Shown here: in pieces, positions 1-10,765 of the stretch
How the letters are laid out: each line of letters opens with the position of its first letter
Position numbering within the stretch: position 1 is the first letter of the stretch
NCBI RefSeq assembly: GCF_002807685.1
Contig: NZ_PEAX01000003.1
Span: 1 to 64,000, forward strand
Reading direction: 5' to 3'
Length of the DNA: 64,000 nt
Source: Neoalteromonas flava
GTDB taxonomy: Bacteria; Pseudomonadota; Gammaproteobacteria; Enterobacterales; Alteromonadaceae
Position numbers and translations under genes: made by a program
Notes under the pieces: model-generated
Told to the model about the DNA's origin: nothing
Seen by the model: only the letters and a program-made list of their open reading frames with translations
Databases searched by the model: none

Positions 1-39
1 ATAGTCTGGAGTCAAAAGGCAGACATATTAGGGTTGTAT

Positions 40-2908
<2,869 letters not shown>

Positions 2909-3004
2909 CAACACCTAATGTGTTTGTGGTGACAATCGTAAGACCATACAAAACGCGCTCTTAGATTAAACATATCAGTGATTCCAATTTGTTAATTCCA
3001 GTTT

Positions 3005-3123
3005 TGTCTGGCGACAATAGCGACGTGGTACCACCTGACTCCATTCCGAACTCAGAAGTGAAACACGTTAGCGGCGATGGTAGTGTGGGGTCTCCCCATG
3101 TGAGAGTAGCACATCGCCAGACT
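3005..3123 (+). rRNA. rrf: 5S ribosomal RNA, intact copy
   Basis: Small rRNA of the large subunit, about 118 nt. It carries the standard bacterial 5S core: the block CCGAACTCAGAAGTGAAAC, the GTGGGGTCTCCCCATGTGAGAG arm, and a terminal helix in which GTCTGGCG (3006-3013) pairs with CGCCAGAC (3115-3122). It lies 96 nt after 23S in the usual 23S-5S order and is followed at once by a strong terminator. Confidence 0.95.
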
Positions 3124-3136
3124 CCCATTACGAAGA

Positions 3137-3166
3137 AGGGCTATCCGATTGGATAGCCCTTTTTTG
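3137..3166 (+). terminator. Rho-independent terminator of the rRNA operon
   Basis: AGGGCTATCC, a GATT loop and GGATAGCCCT form a perfect 10-bp stem followed by a run of T. It lies 14 nt after the intact 5S gene and should end the main rRNA transcript. Confidence 0.92.
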
Positions 3167-3167
3167 T

Positions 3168-3351
3168 TGTCTGTAAGACGGAACCATCTGCCCGTTAACC
3201 GGCTATCGGAGTGTCGAACAGTCCATTCCGAACCAGACCAGTAACTGGAAAGTATAAACACGTTAGCGGCGACCGGTGACCGGCGCAGGGATAGTGTGGG
3301 GTCTCCCCATGTGAGAGCCGAGCAAGCATTGGAGCACATCGCCAGACTCCC
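3168..3351 (+). pseudogene. 5S rRNA-like copy with several hairpin insertions
   Basis: A second 5S-like sequence, about 184 nt, follows the first terminator. It shares exact blocks with the intact 5S: TCCATTCCGAAC (3222-3233), AAACACGTTAGCGGCGA (3256-3272), the 26-nt segment 3292-3317, and the 3' end from GCACATCGCCAGACTCCC (3334 on). Between these blocks lie extra segments, each holding a short self-complementary core: CCGGCTATCGG (3199-3209), CCAGTAACTGG (3238-3248), CCGGTGACCGG (3273-3283) and CCGAGCAAGCATTGG (from 3318). The 5' strand of helix I is reduced to GTCTG and is followed by AAGAC, so it could also fold on itself. It is called a pseudogene because the terminal helix is mostly lost; an expanded but functional RNA is not excluded. 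Confidence 0.75.
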
Positions 3352-3357
3352 AATTTG

Positions 3358-3394
3358 AAAAAGCCCTTCTCGTTTGAGAGGGGCTTTTTTATTT
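3358..3394 (+). terminator. Terminator after the second 5S-like copy
   Basis: AAAAGCCCTTCTC, a GTTT loop and GAGAGGGGCTTTTTT form a stem with G-T wobble and a T run. The degenerate 5S copy thus has its own terminator, as if the 5S-plus-terminator unit had been duplicated. Confidence 0.85.
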
Positions 3395-3906
3395 CCGCTG
3401 TCCCATCCTGAAATGTAAATGACCATTGGCGCACAGCCCGATTACCTGAATGCATTAAAACGTTATCTTTAAATGGTGACTGGTGCAGAAAAGTTTTAAA
3501 GGTATAGGCCCTAGAAGGGACAATGCTTGGCTGTTTTCTACCGAAGAAGCTATTAATAAGGAGTCGTAAAAACAACGGACACTGTAAACAGGATGAAATC
3601 AGCTCAACCGCTAGTAATAATGCTATATGTTTACATTAGCACCACACTGTTCTCTGAGCAGATGCGCGATAGGAGCGCGCATGCTATAAAAATCGACCTA
3701 TAAATTTGGCCATGATTTTACCCGCTGAAAAGTCATAAATTTACTCATTGACTAGCAACATTCGTCCAACACCTTTTGCGACGAAGCGGTGAATCTACTG
3801 CTAATTGCGTTCATTAAACGCAGTTCTGACACACTCTGAAACAACTCATTAACCCTACTGTCATTGGGCGTATTAATTGATTATTTAGTGGTTTTAAACT
3901 TTTTCA
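3395..3906. other. Gap with no recognisable gene
   Basis: About 510 nt between the rRNA terminator and the RND permease gene. I find no convincing reading frame on either strand, no tRNA and no strong repeat. The last 250 nt are AT-rich and probably hold the promoter of the efflux operon, but no clear -35/-10 pair stands out. Confidence 0.6.
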
Positions 3907-6900
3907 ATGTCGCATTCGACCTATAGTAAACGCACATTACTTCGTTGGGACCGTCCCATGGATATTACGCGAGCAGCTATAAAAAATGCTTCTGGAGTCG
4001 CTATTGTCATAGCGATTTTGAGTTTAATTGGAGCTTACAGCCTATTTAAATTACCGATCCAATTGTTTCCTGATATTGAAAGACCCAGGATATCTATACA
4101 AACTTTTTGGCGAGCAGCCTCTCCGCAAGAAATCGAATCAGAGATACTCGAACCTCAAGAAGAGGTGCTGCAGGGGATCCCTGGATTGCACAGTATGTCA
4201 GCTTGGGCCAATCAGGGGAATGCGTGGATTAACTTAGAGTTCGATTTAAATACGGATATGCAACAAACCTTGATTGATGTGATCAGTCGAATGAACAGGA
4301 TCCCACCATTACCTAGAGACGCTTTGTCACCCAACATAATGCTCGGAGGCTGGGGCGGCGGTCAACCTGCATTAACTTATTTCTTTTTACAGCGTTTACC
4401 AGGAAATGAAGGGAACATCGATAGTTATTTGACCTATTTTGAGGATCAAATAAGGCCTGAACTTGAAGCCATACCGGGAGTGTCACGTGCGCGTATGGAA
4501 AGCGGAATTGGAGGTCCACAAGAGTTCCAAATCGTGTTTGACCCATTTCTCGCAGCCCAACTAGGTATTGACCTAACCAATATCACTCGGATGCTTGGCT
4601 CATCTAATGATGTGTCAGGAGGATTTGTTGAAGTTGGACGCCGGCGTTACACGTTACGCTTTGAAGGCCGTTATACGCCTGATGAAATGGGGCAAATGAT
4701 CCTTGAATGGCGCGATGGCCGCCCGGTCACGCTCGCCGATATAACGGAAATTAGAATTCAGCGCGCAGATGGCTCTAATTACAGTATCCAAAATGGTAAT
4801 CCAGCCATATCAATCCGTATTGATCGTGAAAACGACGCTAACGTTCTTACGACGTTAGAAGCGGTCAAGAGTAAAGTTGCTGAAATTAATGCCAATATGC
4901 TTAATCCGCAGCAGCTAACCATGGTTCAGTCATTTGATGCTTCGGTTTTTATTTATCGAGCGGTTAACCTTGTAACAAGCAATTTATTTATCGGCGTATT
5001 GTTAGCAATAGGTATCTTATGGTGGTTTATGCGCCAAATGCGCGCCACATTAATAGTCGCGCTGACGATACCGATTTCCTTGCTAAGCACTTTTATAGTA
5101 TTGCAGATCACAGGGCGATCACTGAATGTTATTTCATTAGCCGGTTTAGCATTTGCTGTTGGCATGGTGCTAGACGCCGCCATAGTTGTGTTGGAAAACA
5201 TTGTGCGGCAGCGCAGCAAGGGCCATGAATCGCAAGATGCTGCAGCAATTGCAACCAGCCAGGTCTTTGGTGCATTAATGGCTTCCACCGCAACTACAGT
5301 GGCAATTTTTATTCCGGTAATGTTTTTAAGTGATGTTGAAGGCCAATTGTTTGCTGATTTGGCACTTACCATAGCGATTGCAGTGACCATATCCTTTGTT
5401 ATTGCGGTCACGGTTTTGCCGGTCATTGCTCATCGCTTTCTCAATAAAACTTTGCCAGAGGATCGCCATACGAAGACCTGGGAGCGAATTGCTGCTGGGA
5501 TCATGCGGTTATCTTCGAGCAATCCAAAGCGCTTGGCACTAGCTACGGTATTAATGGGTGCACCATTAATAGCGACCTTTATGTTAGTTCCTAAACTTGA
5601 CTACCTTCCACCAGTAAAGCGCGATGCTATTGATGCATTCTTTAATTTTCCTGCCGGTGCCAGTGAAGCATTTGTAGAAGAAGAAGTGATGTCTTTAGTG
5701 GTGGAACGACTACAACCCTATATGGACGGGGAGAAGGAACCTGCTCTCAAGAATTATTACATTATTGTGTGGGGAAATGGCGGAACTATTGGCGTTCGTG
5801 CCAAAGACCAGTCACAAGTAAAAGCACTAGAAACCCTAATGCGTGAGGAGATCCTGAAGGATTTACCGGACACTCAGGCGTTTGCAATGCAAGGCAACTT
5901 ATTCGGCGGATTCGGCAACGGGCGCTCCATCGATCTACGCTTACAGGCCACTGATCAAGATGGCCTAGCGATTGCTGCTCAGCGGGGCATGGACCTGTTA
6001 CGCGAGGCTTTTCCAGGGGCAAATGTCCGTGCTAATCCAGCTTTAGAGCAATCTGAGCCTGAATTACAGTTTTATCCAAACGACGCCCGCATGATGGAAG
6101 TCGGCTTTGATCGTGCGCAAGTTGCTAGTTTGGTGCGAGCTATGGGGGATGGTGTTTATGTTGGAGAATATTTTGATGGCATAAAACGAATGAATATTAT
6201 TCTTCGCTCGCAAGATTGGGCAACACCTGAAGCATTGGCAACGACACCGCTAATGACACCCAGTGGCCAAGTCGTCCCCTTAGGGGAACTGGTTACCATT
6301 GAACGCGCAGTTGGGCCTAGTCAGATCCAACGGATTGAGCGCAAGCGGACGCTCACGCTGAGTTTAAATCCACCTGACGATATGACTCTTGAAGAAGCTA
6401 TGAGCATTATTAATGAACAAGTTGAGCCCGCACTCATGGCCGCCATGCCAACTGATGGCAATATTGCCTATGGGGGTAGTGCTGATAGCTTGAAGCAAGC
6501 AGTGGCGACTATGAGTCAAAACTTTCTGTTTGCGATGGGATTGCTATTGGTATTAATGGCGGGGTTATTTCGCTCCTTCAAAGACAGCGTACTAGTGGTT
6601 TTAGCCATACCTTTGGCAACGGTTGGCGGTGTTGTTGCGATTCGACTTTTAAACCTAGTGTCGTTCCAACCGCTTGATCTGCTAACCATGATCGGATTCA
6701 TCATTTTGCTTGGTCTAGTAGTAAACAACGCTATATTGCTGGTTCATCAAACCCGCTGCGGTGAACGCGATGGATTGTCGCGTCGTGACGCGGTACATCA
6801 GTCTTTACTGGTGCGTCTACGCCCAATCTTTATGAGTACCTTGACTTCAATCTTTGGCATGTTGCCGCTATTGCTCATGCCTGGTGCTGGAAGTGTGATT

Positions 6901-7080
6901 TACCGAGGCTTGGCAGCAGTTATTGTTGGCGGAATGTTAGTCAGTACGTTGTTTACGCTGGTTTTACTCCCGACCTTGTTGCAAATGGATTTCTCAGTAT
7001 TTAAACGACGTATCAAATCTGTCCACGCTGCTGGAAGTGTGCAGTCGGTAAAAATGAACAAACTCGAAGACAAACTTTAA
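3907..7080 (+). CDS. RND-family efflux permease (HAE1-like)
   Basis: Inner-membrane proton-driven pump of the RND superfamily, 1057 residues, the normal length. Typical features are the first membrane helix near residue 30 and the LPIQLFPDIERP loop, two periplasmic porter regions, and helix clusters at about 355-515 and 890-1040. In the helix-4 motif GMVLDAAIVVLEN the first of the two AcrB aspartates is kept (D423) but the second is Ala; in helix 10 the AcrB lysine is replaced (VVNNAILLV, around N940). Such changes occur in the VNNAIL-type branch, so coupling may differ from AcrB. An alternative start is the ATG at 3958 (MDITRAAIKN), closer to the family N-terminus; neither start has a strong ribosome site. 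The adaptor gene follows 17 nt later, the reverse of the usual order. No outer-membrane channel gene is nearby. The substrate cannot be read from the sequence. Confidence 0.9.
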   Translation: MSHSTYSKRTLLRWDRPMDITRAAIKNASGVAIVIAILSLIGAYSLFKLPIQLFPDIERPRISIQTFWRAASPQEIESEILEPQEEVLQGIPGLHSMSAWANQGNAWINLEFDLNTDMQQTLIDVISRMNRIPPLPRDALSPNIMLGGWGGGQPALTYFFLQRLPGNEGNIDSYLTYFEDQIRPELEAIPGVSRARMESGIGGPQEFQIVFDPFLAAQLGIDLTNITRMLGSSNDVSGGFVEVGRRRYTLRFEGRYTPDEMGQMILEWRDGRPVTLADITEIRIQRADGSNYSIQNGNPAISIRIDRENDANVLTTLEAVKSKVAEINANMLNPQQLTMVQSFDASVFIYRAVNLVTSNLFIGVLLAIGILWWFMRQMRATLIVALTIPISLLSTFIVLQITGRSLNVISLAGLAFAVGMVLDAAIVVLENIVRQRSKGHESQDAAAIATSQVFGALMASTATTVAIFIPVMFLSDVEGQLFADLALTIAIAVTISFVIAVTVLPVIAHRFLNKTLPEDRHTKTWERIAAGIMRLSSSNPKRLALATVLMGAPLIATFMLVPKLDYLPPVKRDAIDAFFNFPAGASEAFVEEEVMSLVVERLQPYMDGEKEPALKNYYIIVWGNGGTIGVRAKDQSQVKALETLMREEILKDLPDTQAFAMQGNLFGGFGNGRSIDLRLQATDQDGLAIAAQRGMDLLREAFPGANVRANPALEQSEPELQFYPNDARMMEVGFDRAQVASLVRAMGDGVYVGEYFDGIKRMNIILRSQDWATPEALATTPLMTPSGQVVPLGELVTIERAVGPSQIQRIERKRTLTLSLNPPDDMTLEEAMSIINEQVEPALMAAMPTDGNIAYGGSADSLKQAVATMSQNFLFAMGLLLVLMAGLFRSFKDSVLVVLAIPLATVGGVVAIRLLNLVSFQPLDLLTMIGFIILLGLVVNNAILLVHQTRCGERDGLSRRDAVHQSLLVRLRPIFMSTLTSIFGMLPLLLMPGAGSVIYRGLAAVIVGGMLVSTLFTLVLLPTLLQMDFSVFKRRIKSVHAAGSVQSVKMNKLEDKL

Positions 7081-7097
7081 ATTTAAGGACATTGACG

Positions 7098-8183
7098 ATG
7101 AAATTTTTAACTCAGTCTGTTGCCGCAATTGGAATATTAACAGCATCGGTGTCGTGCAGTGTTTGGGCCTTACAGGATCCTACAGAGGCGTCGTTGGTGC
7201 ATGTAGAAAAAGTAAAATCTGAATCGATTGTGGAACATGTTTGGATGCCTGGTAGCGTTGTGAGTCGCATTGACGCCAATCTCGCTGCTGAAGTTCCGGG
7301 GCGGATCCAGTGGATGGCAGATGTTGGAGACATCATTGCCAGGGGGGACGTGATCGCTAAACTGGATGACAAGCGCTTGCAATTACTCAAAGGACAACAT
7401 GAAGTCGCGATCGATAAATGGCAGGCGCGCGTTGATCTTTTGAAGCGCAAAGTCGCTAGATTTACTCAAATGGCTGCACTAAACAATACCTCTAAAGATC
7501 AATTAGACGATATCAGTATCGAGCTTGAAATGGCTAAGCAAGAGCTAAATCAGTCGCGCTATGATCGTGATCTTATTCAATATCAAATTGATCAAAGCCA
7601 GTTGCGAGCGCCATTTACCGCTATGGTGGTTGAGCGCCTGCAAGCACCTGGCGAATATACATCTATAGGACAAACGTTATTACGGGTTGTTGATACGCAA
7701 AATATTGAGGTGGTAGTGCGCGCGCCACTGACCACTCTCCCTTATCTCAACGCTGGGACTCAAGTGGCAATTGAGCAGCGTAATCAGCAATCACAGCATC
7801 CTATTAGAGCAATTGTGCCTGTTGGTGACGAGCAGTCTCGCCTGATGGAGGTGCGGATCGCATTGAATGCAGATTCGTATGCGATCGGCAGCGCTGTTCG
7901 AGTAGCGTTACCTCATAGTAACGCCCATGAAGGCTTAACCGTGCCGCGCGATGCACTTGTATTGCGAAAATCTGGTACATTTATTTTTCAAGTAGACGAG
8001 GAAAACCAAGCGCGCAGAATTCCAGTAGAGACAGGTGTTGGTCAATATAACCGAATTGAAGTATTCGGCGCAGTGAGTGATTCTCTCCCCGTTGTTGTGC
8101 GCGGCGCTGAACGTTTGCGCGAAGGACAGAAAGTCAGGTTTGAAGATACCGCAGAAATCTTGACTGCGGGCACAACCAGTTAA
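7098..8183 (+). CDS. RND efflux periplasmic adaptor (membrane fusion protein)
   Basis: Periplasmic adaptor expected to link the upstream RND permease to an outer-membrane channel; 361 residues. The ATG at 7098 is chosen because AAGGA lies 8 nt upstream; a TTG two codons earlier is less likely. An N-terminal signal sequence ends near VWA-LQD (about residue 25). Then come a lipoyl-like half-motif (VVSRIDANLAAEVPGRI and DVGDIIARGDVIAKLDD, about 55-90), an alpha-hairpin of about 95-165, the second lipoyl half (SQLRAPFTAMVVERL), and the beta-barrel and membrane-proximal domains to about 350. There is no lipobox cysteine at the cleavage site, so it is probably soluble or anchored by an uncleaved N-terminus. 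It is transcribed with the permease. Confidence 0.9.
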   Translation: MKFLTQSVAAIGILTASVSCSVWALQDPTEASLVHVEKVKSESIVEHVWMPGSVVSRIDANLAAEVPGRIQWMADVGDIIARGDVIAKLDDKRLQLLKGQHEVAIDKWQARVDLLKRKVARFTQMAALNNTSKDQLDDISIELEMAKQELNQSRYDRDLIQYQIDQSQLRAPFTAMVVERLQAPGEYTSIGQTLLRVVDTQNIEVVVRAPLTTLPYLNAGTQVAIEQRNQQSQHPIRAIVPVGDEQSRLMEVRIALNADSYAIGSAVRVALPHSNAHEGLTVPRDALVLRKSGTFIFQVDEENQARRIPVETGVGQYNRIEVFGAVSDSLPVVVRGAERLREGQKVRFEDTAEILTAGTTS

Positions 8184-8257
8184 TAAATTGAAATAAAAAA
8201 TGTCTATTTATTAGTGTGTTAAGTTTTGTATTTGATTTTTTTTAAAAAAATGAAATG

Positions 8258-8270
8258 ATTGTTTAACAAT
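8258..8270. promoter_or_regulatory. 13-bp palindrome upstream of the hvf precursor gene
   Basis: ATTGTTTAACAAT is a perfect inverted repeat with 6-bp arms, set in a very AT-rich stretch 62 nt before the precursor start. Its place suits an operator, but no regulator binding this motif is known to me, and AT-rich palindromes arise by chance. Confidence 0.35.
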
Positions 8271-8331
8271 GATGGTCTTAGTTAGTAAGTGCGATTACTG
8301 CACGATGACTCACAAACTACAGGAAGAATTT

Positions 8332-8862
8332 ATGAAACAGGTTAAAAAAACTACTATTGCTACTGCGTTAGGCGCTGTTGTTATTGGCTCACTTAGTACT
8401 GTGAGTCTTCAGGCCAATGCAACGCCATTTGGTGCGCAGCAGTTAGAGTCAGGCTACATGACGTTTGCTGCTGAAGGTAAGTGCGGCGAGGGTAAATGTG
8501 GTGGCGATAAAGCCAAAAAAGAAGCCGAAGGCAAGTGCGGCGAAGGTAAATGCGGCGGCGACAAAGCTAAGAAAGAAGGCAAGTGCGGCGAAGGCAAATG
8601 CGGCGGCGACAAAGCCAAGAAAGAAGGCAAATGTGGCGAAGGTAAATGCGGCGGCGACAAAGCTAAGCACGAAGGTAAGTGCGGCGAGGGTAAATGTGGT
8701 GGCGACAAAGCTAAGCACGAAGGTAAGTGCGGCGAAGGCAAATGTGGCGGCGACAAAGCTAAGAAAGAAGGCAAATGCGGCGAAGGGAAGTGCGGTGGCG
8801 ACAAAGCTAAGAAAGCCAAAGAAGGTAAGTGTGGCGAAGGCAAGTGTGGTGGCCAAGCGTAA
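8332..8862 (+). CDS. hvfA: HvfA-like (bufferin/oxazolin-type) RiPP precursor with EGKCG repeats
   Basis: Secreted precursor peptide of 176 residues. The ATG at 8332 is chosen because AGGAAG lies 5 nt upstream and it gives a clean signal peptide (MKQVKKTTIATALGAVVIGS to about ANA). The mature part is almost wholly a tandem repeat: eight units of EGKCGEGKCGG, seven of them followed by DKAKK or DKAKH linkers, giving sixteen EGKCG motifs and sixteen cysteines. EGKCG is the known site at which DUF692 (MNIO) enzymes with a DUF2063 partner convert Cys to thiooxazole-type groups in HvfA/bufferin peptides, which have been linked to copper handling. The modifying genes follow directly. Repeat units are nearly identical in DNA, so unit number may vary between strains. 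Role in copper is family knowledge, not shown here. Confidence 0.9.
   Translation: MKQVKKTTIATALGAVVIGSLSTVSLQANATPFGAQQLESGYMTFAAEGKCGEGKCGGDKAKKEAEGKCGEGKCGGDKAKKEGKCGEGKCGGDKAKKEGKCGEGKCGGDKAKHEGKCGEGKCGGDKAKHEGKCGEGKCGGDKAKKEGKCGEGKCGGDKAKKAKEGKCGEGKCGGQA
8470..8856 (+). repeat. Eight-unit coding tandem repeat in hvfA
   Basis: Units of about 48 nt (57 and 54 nt in units 1 and 7, where EA or AK is added) encode EGKCGEGKCGGDKAKK. Units differ mostly at third positions and in the final Lys/His codon. The last unit is cut short before the stop. The array is coding and in frame throughout. Confidence 0.9.
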
Positions 8863-8890
8863 GCATAAGGTTAGCGTTTAGTGTTAAAGG

Positions 8891-8913
8891 GCCGGTGTAA
8901 TACCGGCTTTTTT
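8891..8913 (+). terminator. Terminator between hvfA and hvfB
   Basis: GCCGGT, a GTAAT loop and ACCGGC form a 6-bp stem followed by six T. It lies 28 nt after the precursor stop and before the enzyme gene. A partial terminator here would make much more precursor mRNA than enzyme mRNA, which suits a RiPP cluster. Confidence 0.85.
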
Positions 8914-8947
8914 ATCCCTGTTTTTTTTGCAGAACAATGAGGCAAGT

Positions 8948-9790
8948 ATGACTAATCTAAGTGGTGCTGGTTTGGGATTGCGGCGTGAAATGTTAGACGA
9001 TGTATTGGCTCACACTGAGCTGGATGTCGACTTCTGGGAAGTTGCACCTGAAAATTGGATGAGTTTTGGTGGCCAATACCAACGCCAACTCAAAGCACTC
9101 ACTGCTAATAATAGGTTTACTACTCACGGTCTCTCCCTTTCTATTGGCAGTTCAGATCCGCTGGATATTAATTTTGTTAAACACGTGAAAAGTTTTTTGG
9201 TTGAGCACGATATACAGTATTACAGCGAACATTTAAGTTATTGCTCGCATCAAGGTCATATGTATGACCTGATGCCAATTCCATTTACGTCCGATGCCAT
9301 TGATCACGTTGTTAGTCGAATCGAACAGGTGCAAGATATTTTACAGCGGCCATTGATCTTAGAAAACGTCTCTTATTATGCTGCGCCAGGCCAAGAGATG
9401 TCAGAGATTGATTTTACCCAGCAAGTACTCGAACGGTCTGGCTGTAAACTGCTGTTGGATGTTAATAATGTGTTCGTTAATTCAATCAATCACGGCTACT
9501 CAGCACGTGACTTTATTGCAGCAATGCCAACGGGAAAAATTGTGTATGGCCATATCGCTGGTCATTTCGACGAGGCCGATGACTTAAAAGTGGATACTCA
9601 TGGTGCAGACGTGAAGCCTGAAGTATGGGATCTTTTACGTTTCGCCTACCAAACGCATGGTGTATTCCCAACATTATTGGAGCGTGACTTTAATATCCCG
9701 AGTATTGAAGAGCTGATGGTAGAGGTAAATACCATCAAAGCTATCCAAGCAGAATGCGGCAATACCATTCAGGAAAGTCAGCGCGCATGA
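8948..9790 (+). CDS. hvfB: DUF692 / MNIO family peptide-modifying enzyme (HvfB/BufB)
   Basis: Multinuclear non-haem iron-dependent oxidase expected to modify the cysteines of the upstream EGKCG peptide in the cytoplasm; 280 residues, normal for the family. It is a TIM barrel with the usual metal-site motifs: TTHGLSLSIGS (His60), YYSEHLSYCS (E94, H95), LMPIPF, LILENVSYY, LLLDVNNVFVNS, YGHIAGHFDE, DTHGADVKPEVWDLL and TLLERDFNIP. The ATG at 8948 is chosen because GAGG lies 5 nt upstream; an in-frame TTG at 8927 falls inside the T-rich region after the terminator. The stop overlaps the next gene by 4 nt (ATGA), which shows tight coupling with the DUF2063 partner. Confidence 0.92.
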   Translation: MTNLSGAGLGLRREMLDDVLAHTELDVDFWEVAPENWMSFGGQYQRQLKALTANNRFTTHGLSLSIGSSDPLDINFVKHVKSFLVEHDIQYYSEHLSYCSHQGHMYDLMPIPFTSDAIDHVVSRIEQVQDILQRPLILENVSYYAAPGQEMSEIDFTQQVLERSGCKLLLDVNNVFVNSINHGYSARDFIAAMPTGKIVYGHIAGHFDEADDLKVDTHGADVKPEVWDLLRFAYQTHGVFPTLLERDFNIPSIEELMVEVNTIKAIQAECGNTIQESQRA

Positions 9791-10536
9791 AGCCATTTAG
9801 TGAAATCCAGCGGGCATTTACTGCCCATATCCGCGATCCGGAAAACTATTCTTTTGACGACGGTATTGAGGATCGTCGCTTAGCCATTTACCGTGAACTA
9901 TTTTTTAATAATATTTTGGGTTTTTTAGACAGCGGTTTTCCAGTATTGAAAGCACTCTTTACTGAATCAGACTGGTTGAAACTTGCCCGTACCTTTTTTA
10001 GCCAGCATGAATGTCGGTCTCCTCTGTTTGTCGACATCAGTAAAGAATTTGTTGAGTTTCTGGCTAATGAGTATCAGCCCACGGATGCTGATCCTGCTTT
10101 TTTAGCTGAGCTAGCCCACTATGAGTGGTTGGAATTAGATGTATCTGTGCGTAAAGGGGAGTTACCTGCACAACCGGCAGCCCCGATCACCGCCGACACT
10201 ACTCTGCAGATGTCTGTATTGGCTTCCTTGGTGAGTTATCAGTACCCGGTTCACCAAATTGGTCCGGAATTTAAACCGGAGAATGCGGGGGATCCTGTTT
10301 TCCTATTGGTCTATCGCAATGCCGACGACGAGGTGGAGTTTATGCTACTGAATCAAGTTACCGCTGTGTTACTGCACACACTTGAGCAGACTGGTACAGC
10401 GAGCACTCAAACATTGGTTGATTCGTTAGCGCCAATGTTGCCCCAAATGTCCCCTCATGAATTGTTAGCGGCAACCATTGATATCCTTAGTGATTTTTCA
10501 CAGAAGCGCATTGTAGGCCTGTGTTTGCAGGAATAA
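9787..10536 (+). CDS. hvfC: DUF2063 family partner protein (HvfC/BufC)
   Basis: Partner of the MNIO enzyme; in characterised systems the BufC/HvfC protein binds the precursor leader and presents it to the oxidase. The protein has 249 residues from the ATG that overlaps the hvfB stop. The N-terminal helical DUF2063 region (about 1-95) begins FSEIQRAFTAHIRDPE and includes RRLAIYRELFFNNILGFLDSGFPVL; a C-terminal region (about 160-249) with helices ending FSQKRIVGLCLQE looks like the winged-helix part of the family. An upstream in-frame ATG at 9754 would lie inside hvfB and is less likely. Despite the Pfam label of putative DNA binding, a role in RiPP modification is better supported here by the neighbours. 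Confidence 0.9.
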   Translation: MKPFSEIQRAFTAHIRDPENYSFDDGIEDRRLAIYRELFFNNILGFLDSGFPVLKALFTESDWLKLARTFFSQHECRSPLFVDISKEFVEFLANEYQPTDADPAFLAELAHYEWLELDVSVRKGELPAQPAAPITADTTLQMSVLASLVSYQYPVHQIGPEFKPENAGDPVFLLVYRNADDEVEFMLLNQVTAVLLHTLEQTGTASTQTLVDSLAPMLPQMSPHELLAATIDILSDFSQKRIVGLCLQE

Positions 10537-10628
10537 TCAGCGCATCGATAACGATTTTCGCTGTCATTTTTGTGCTCGTTAAAGTACCATTTGCCGCTGT
10601 TTTATTTGTCAACTAAATGGTATCGCAT

Positions 10629-10757
10629 ATGGCTGATCATTCTGAGTTTAAAGAAGTTTTCAACTGGTGGTATTTTTTTGCTGCGGTCGGCACTCTCGTC
10701 GCATTGCCCTTAATGCATATTATTCTGGGTTGGTTTGTTTTTTTCTTTAGCCGTTAA
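10629..10757 (+). CDS. 42-residue single-helix membrane protein
   Basis: A short open frame in the gap between hvfC and apt encodes 42 residues: a polar start ([16 protein letters not shown]) and then a hydrophobic stretch of about 25 residues ending FVFFFSR. This is a plausible single transmembrane segment with a positive C-terminal end. The ribosome site is weak (GGTA about 8 nt upstream). I do not recognise the family. It lies where some hvf/buf clusters have a DoxX-type membrane gene (hvfD), which is missing here, so it could be a functional part of the cluster; equally it may belong with apt. Its reality rests on composition and position alone. Confidence 0.5.
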   Translation: MADHSEFKEVFNWWYFFAAVGTLVALPLMHIILGWFVFFFSR

Positions 10758-10765
10758 GACTTGTT

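Noticed and set aside
3195-3575. Minus-strand 126-codon frame over the 5S-like copy
   Set aside because: It runs through the duplicated 5S and its terminator and has no coding character.
8269-8331. Longer start for hvfA adding MMVLVSKCDYCTMTHKLQEEF
   Set aside because: It would bury the signal peptide, and the downstream ATG has a much better ribosome site.
8470-8856. Tandem array that might be taken for a CRISPR
   Set aside because: Units are contiguous and coding, with no unique spacers and no cas genes near.
8449-8881. Long frames on the minus strand and in another plus frame over the hvfA repeat
   Set aside because: The 48-nt repeat is a multiple of three, so any frame without a stop in one unit stays open; low-complexity products (Ser-Pro-His or Ala-Phe repeats) are artefacts.
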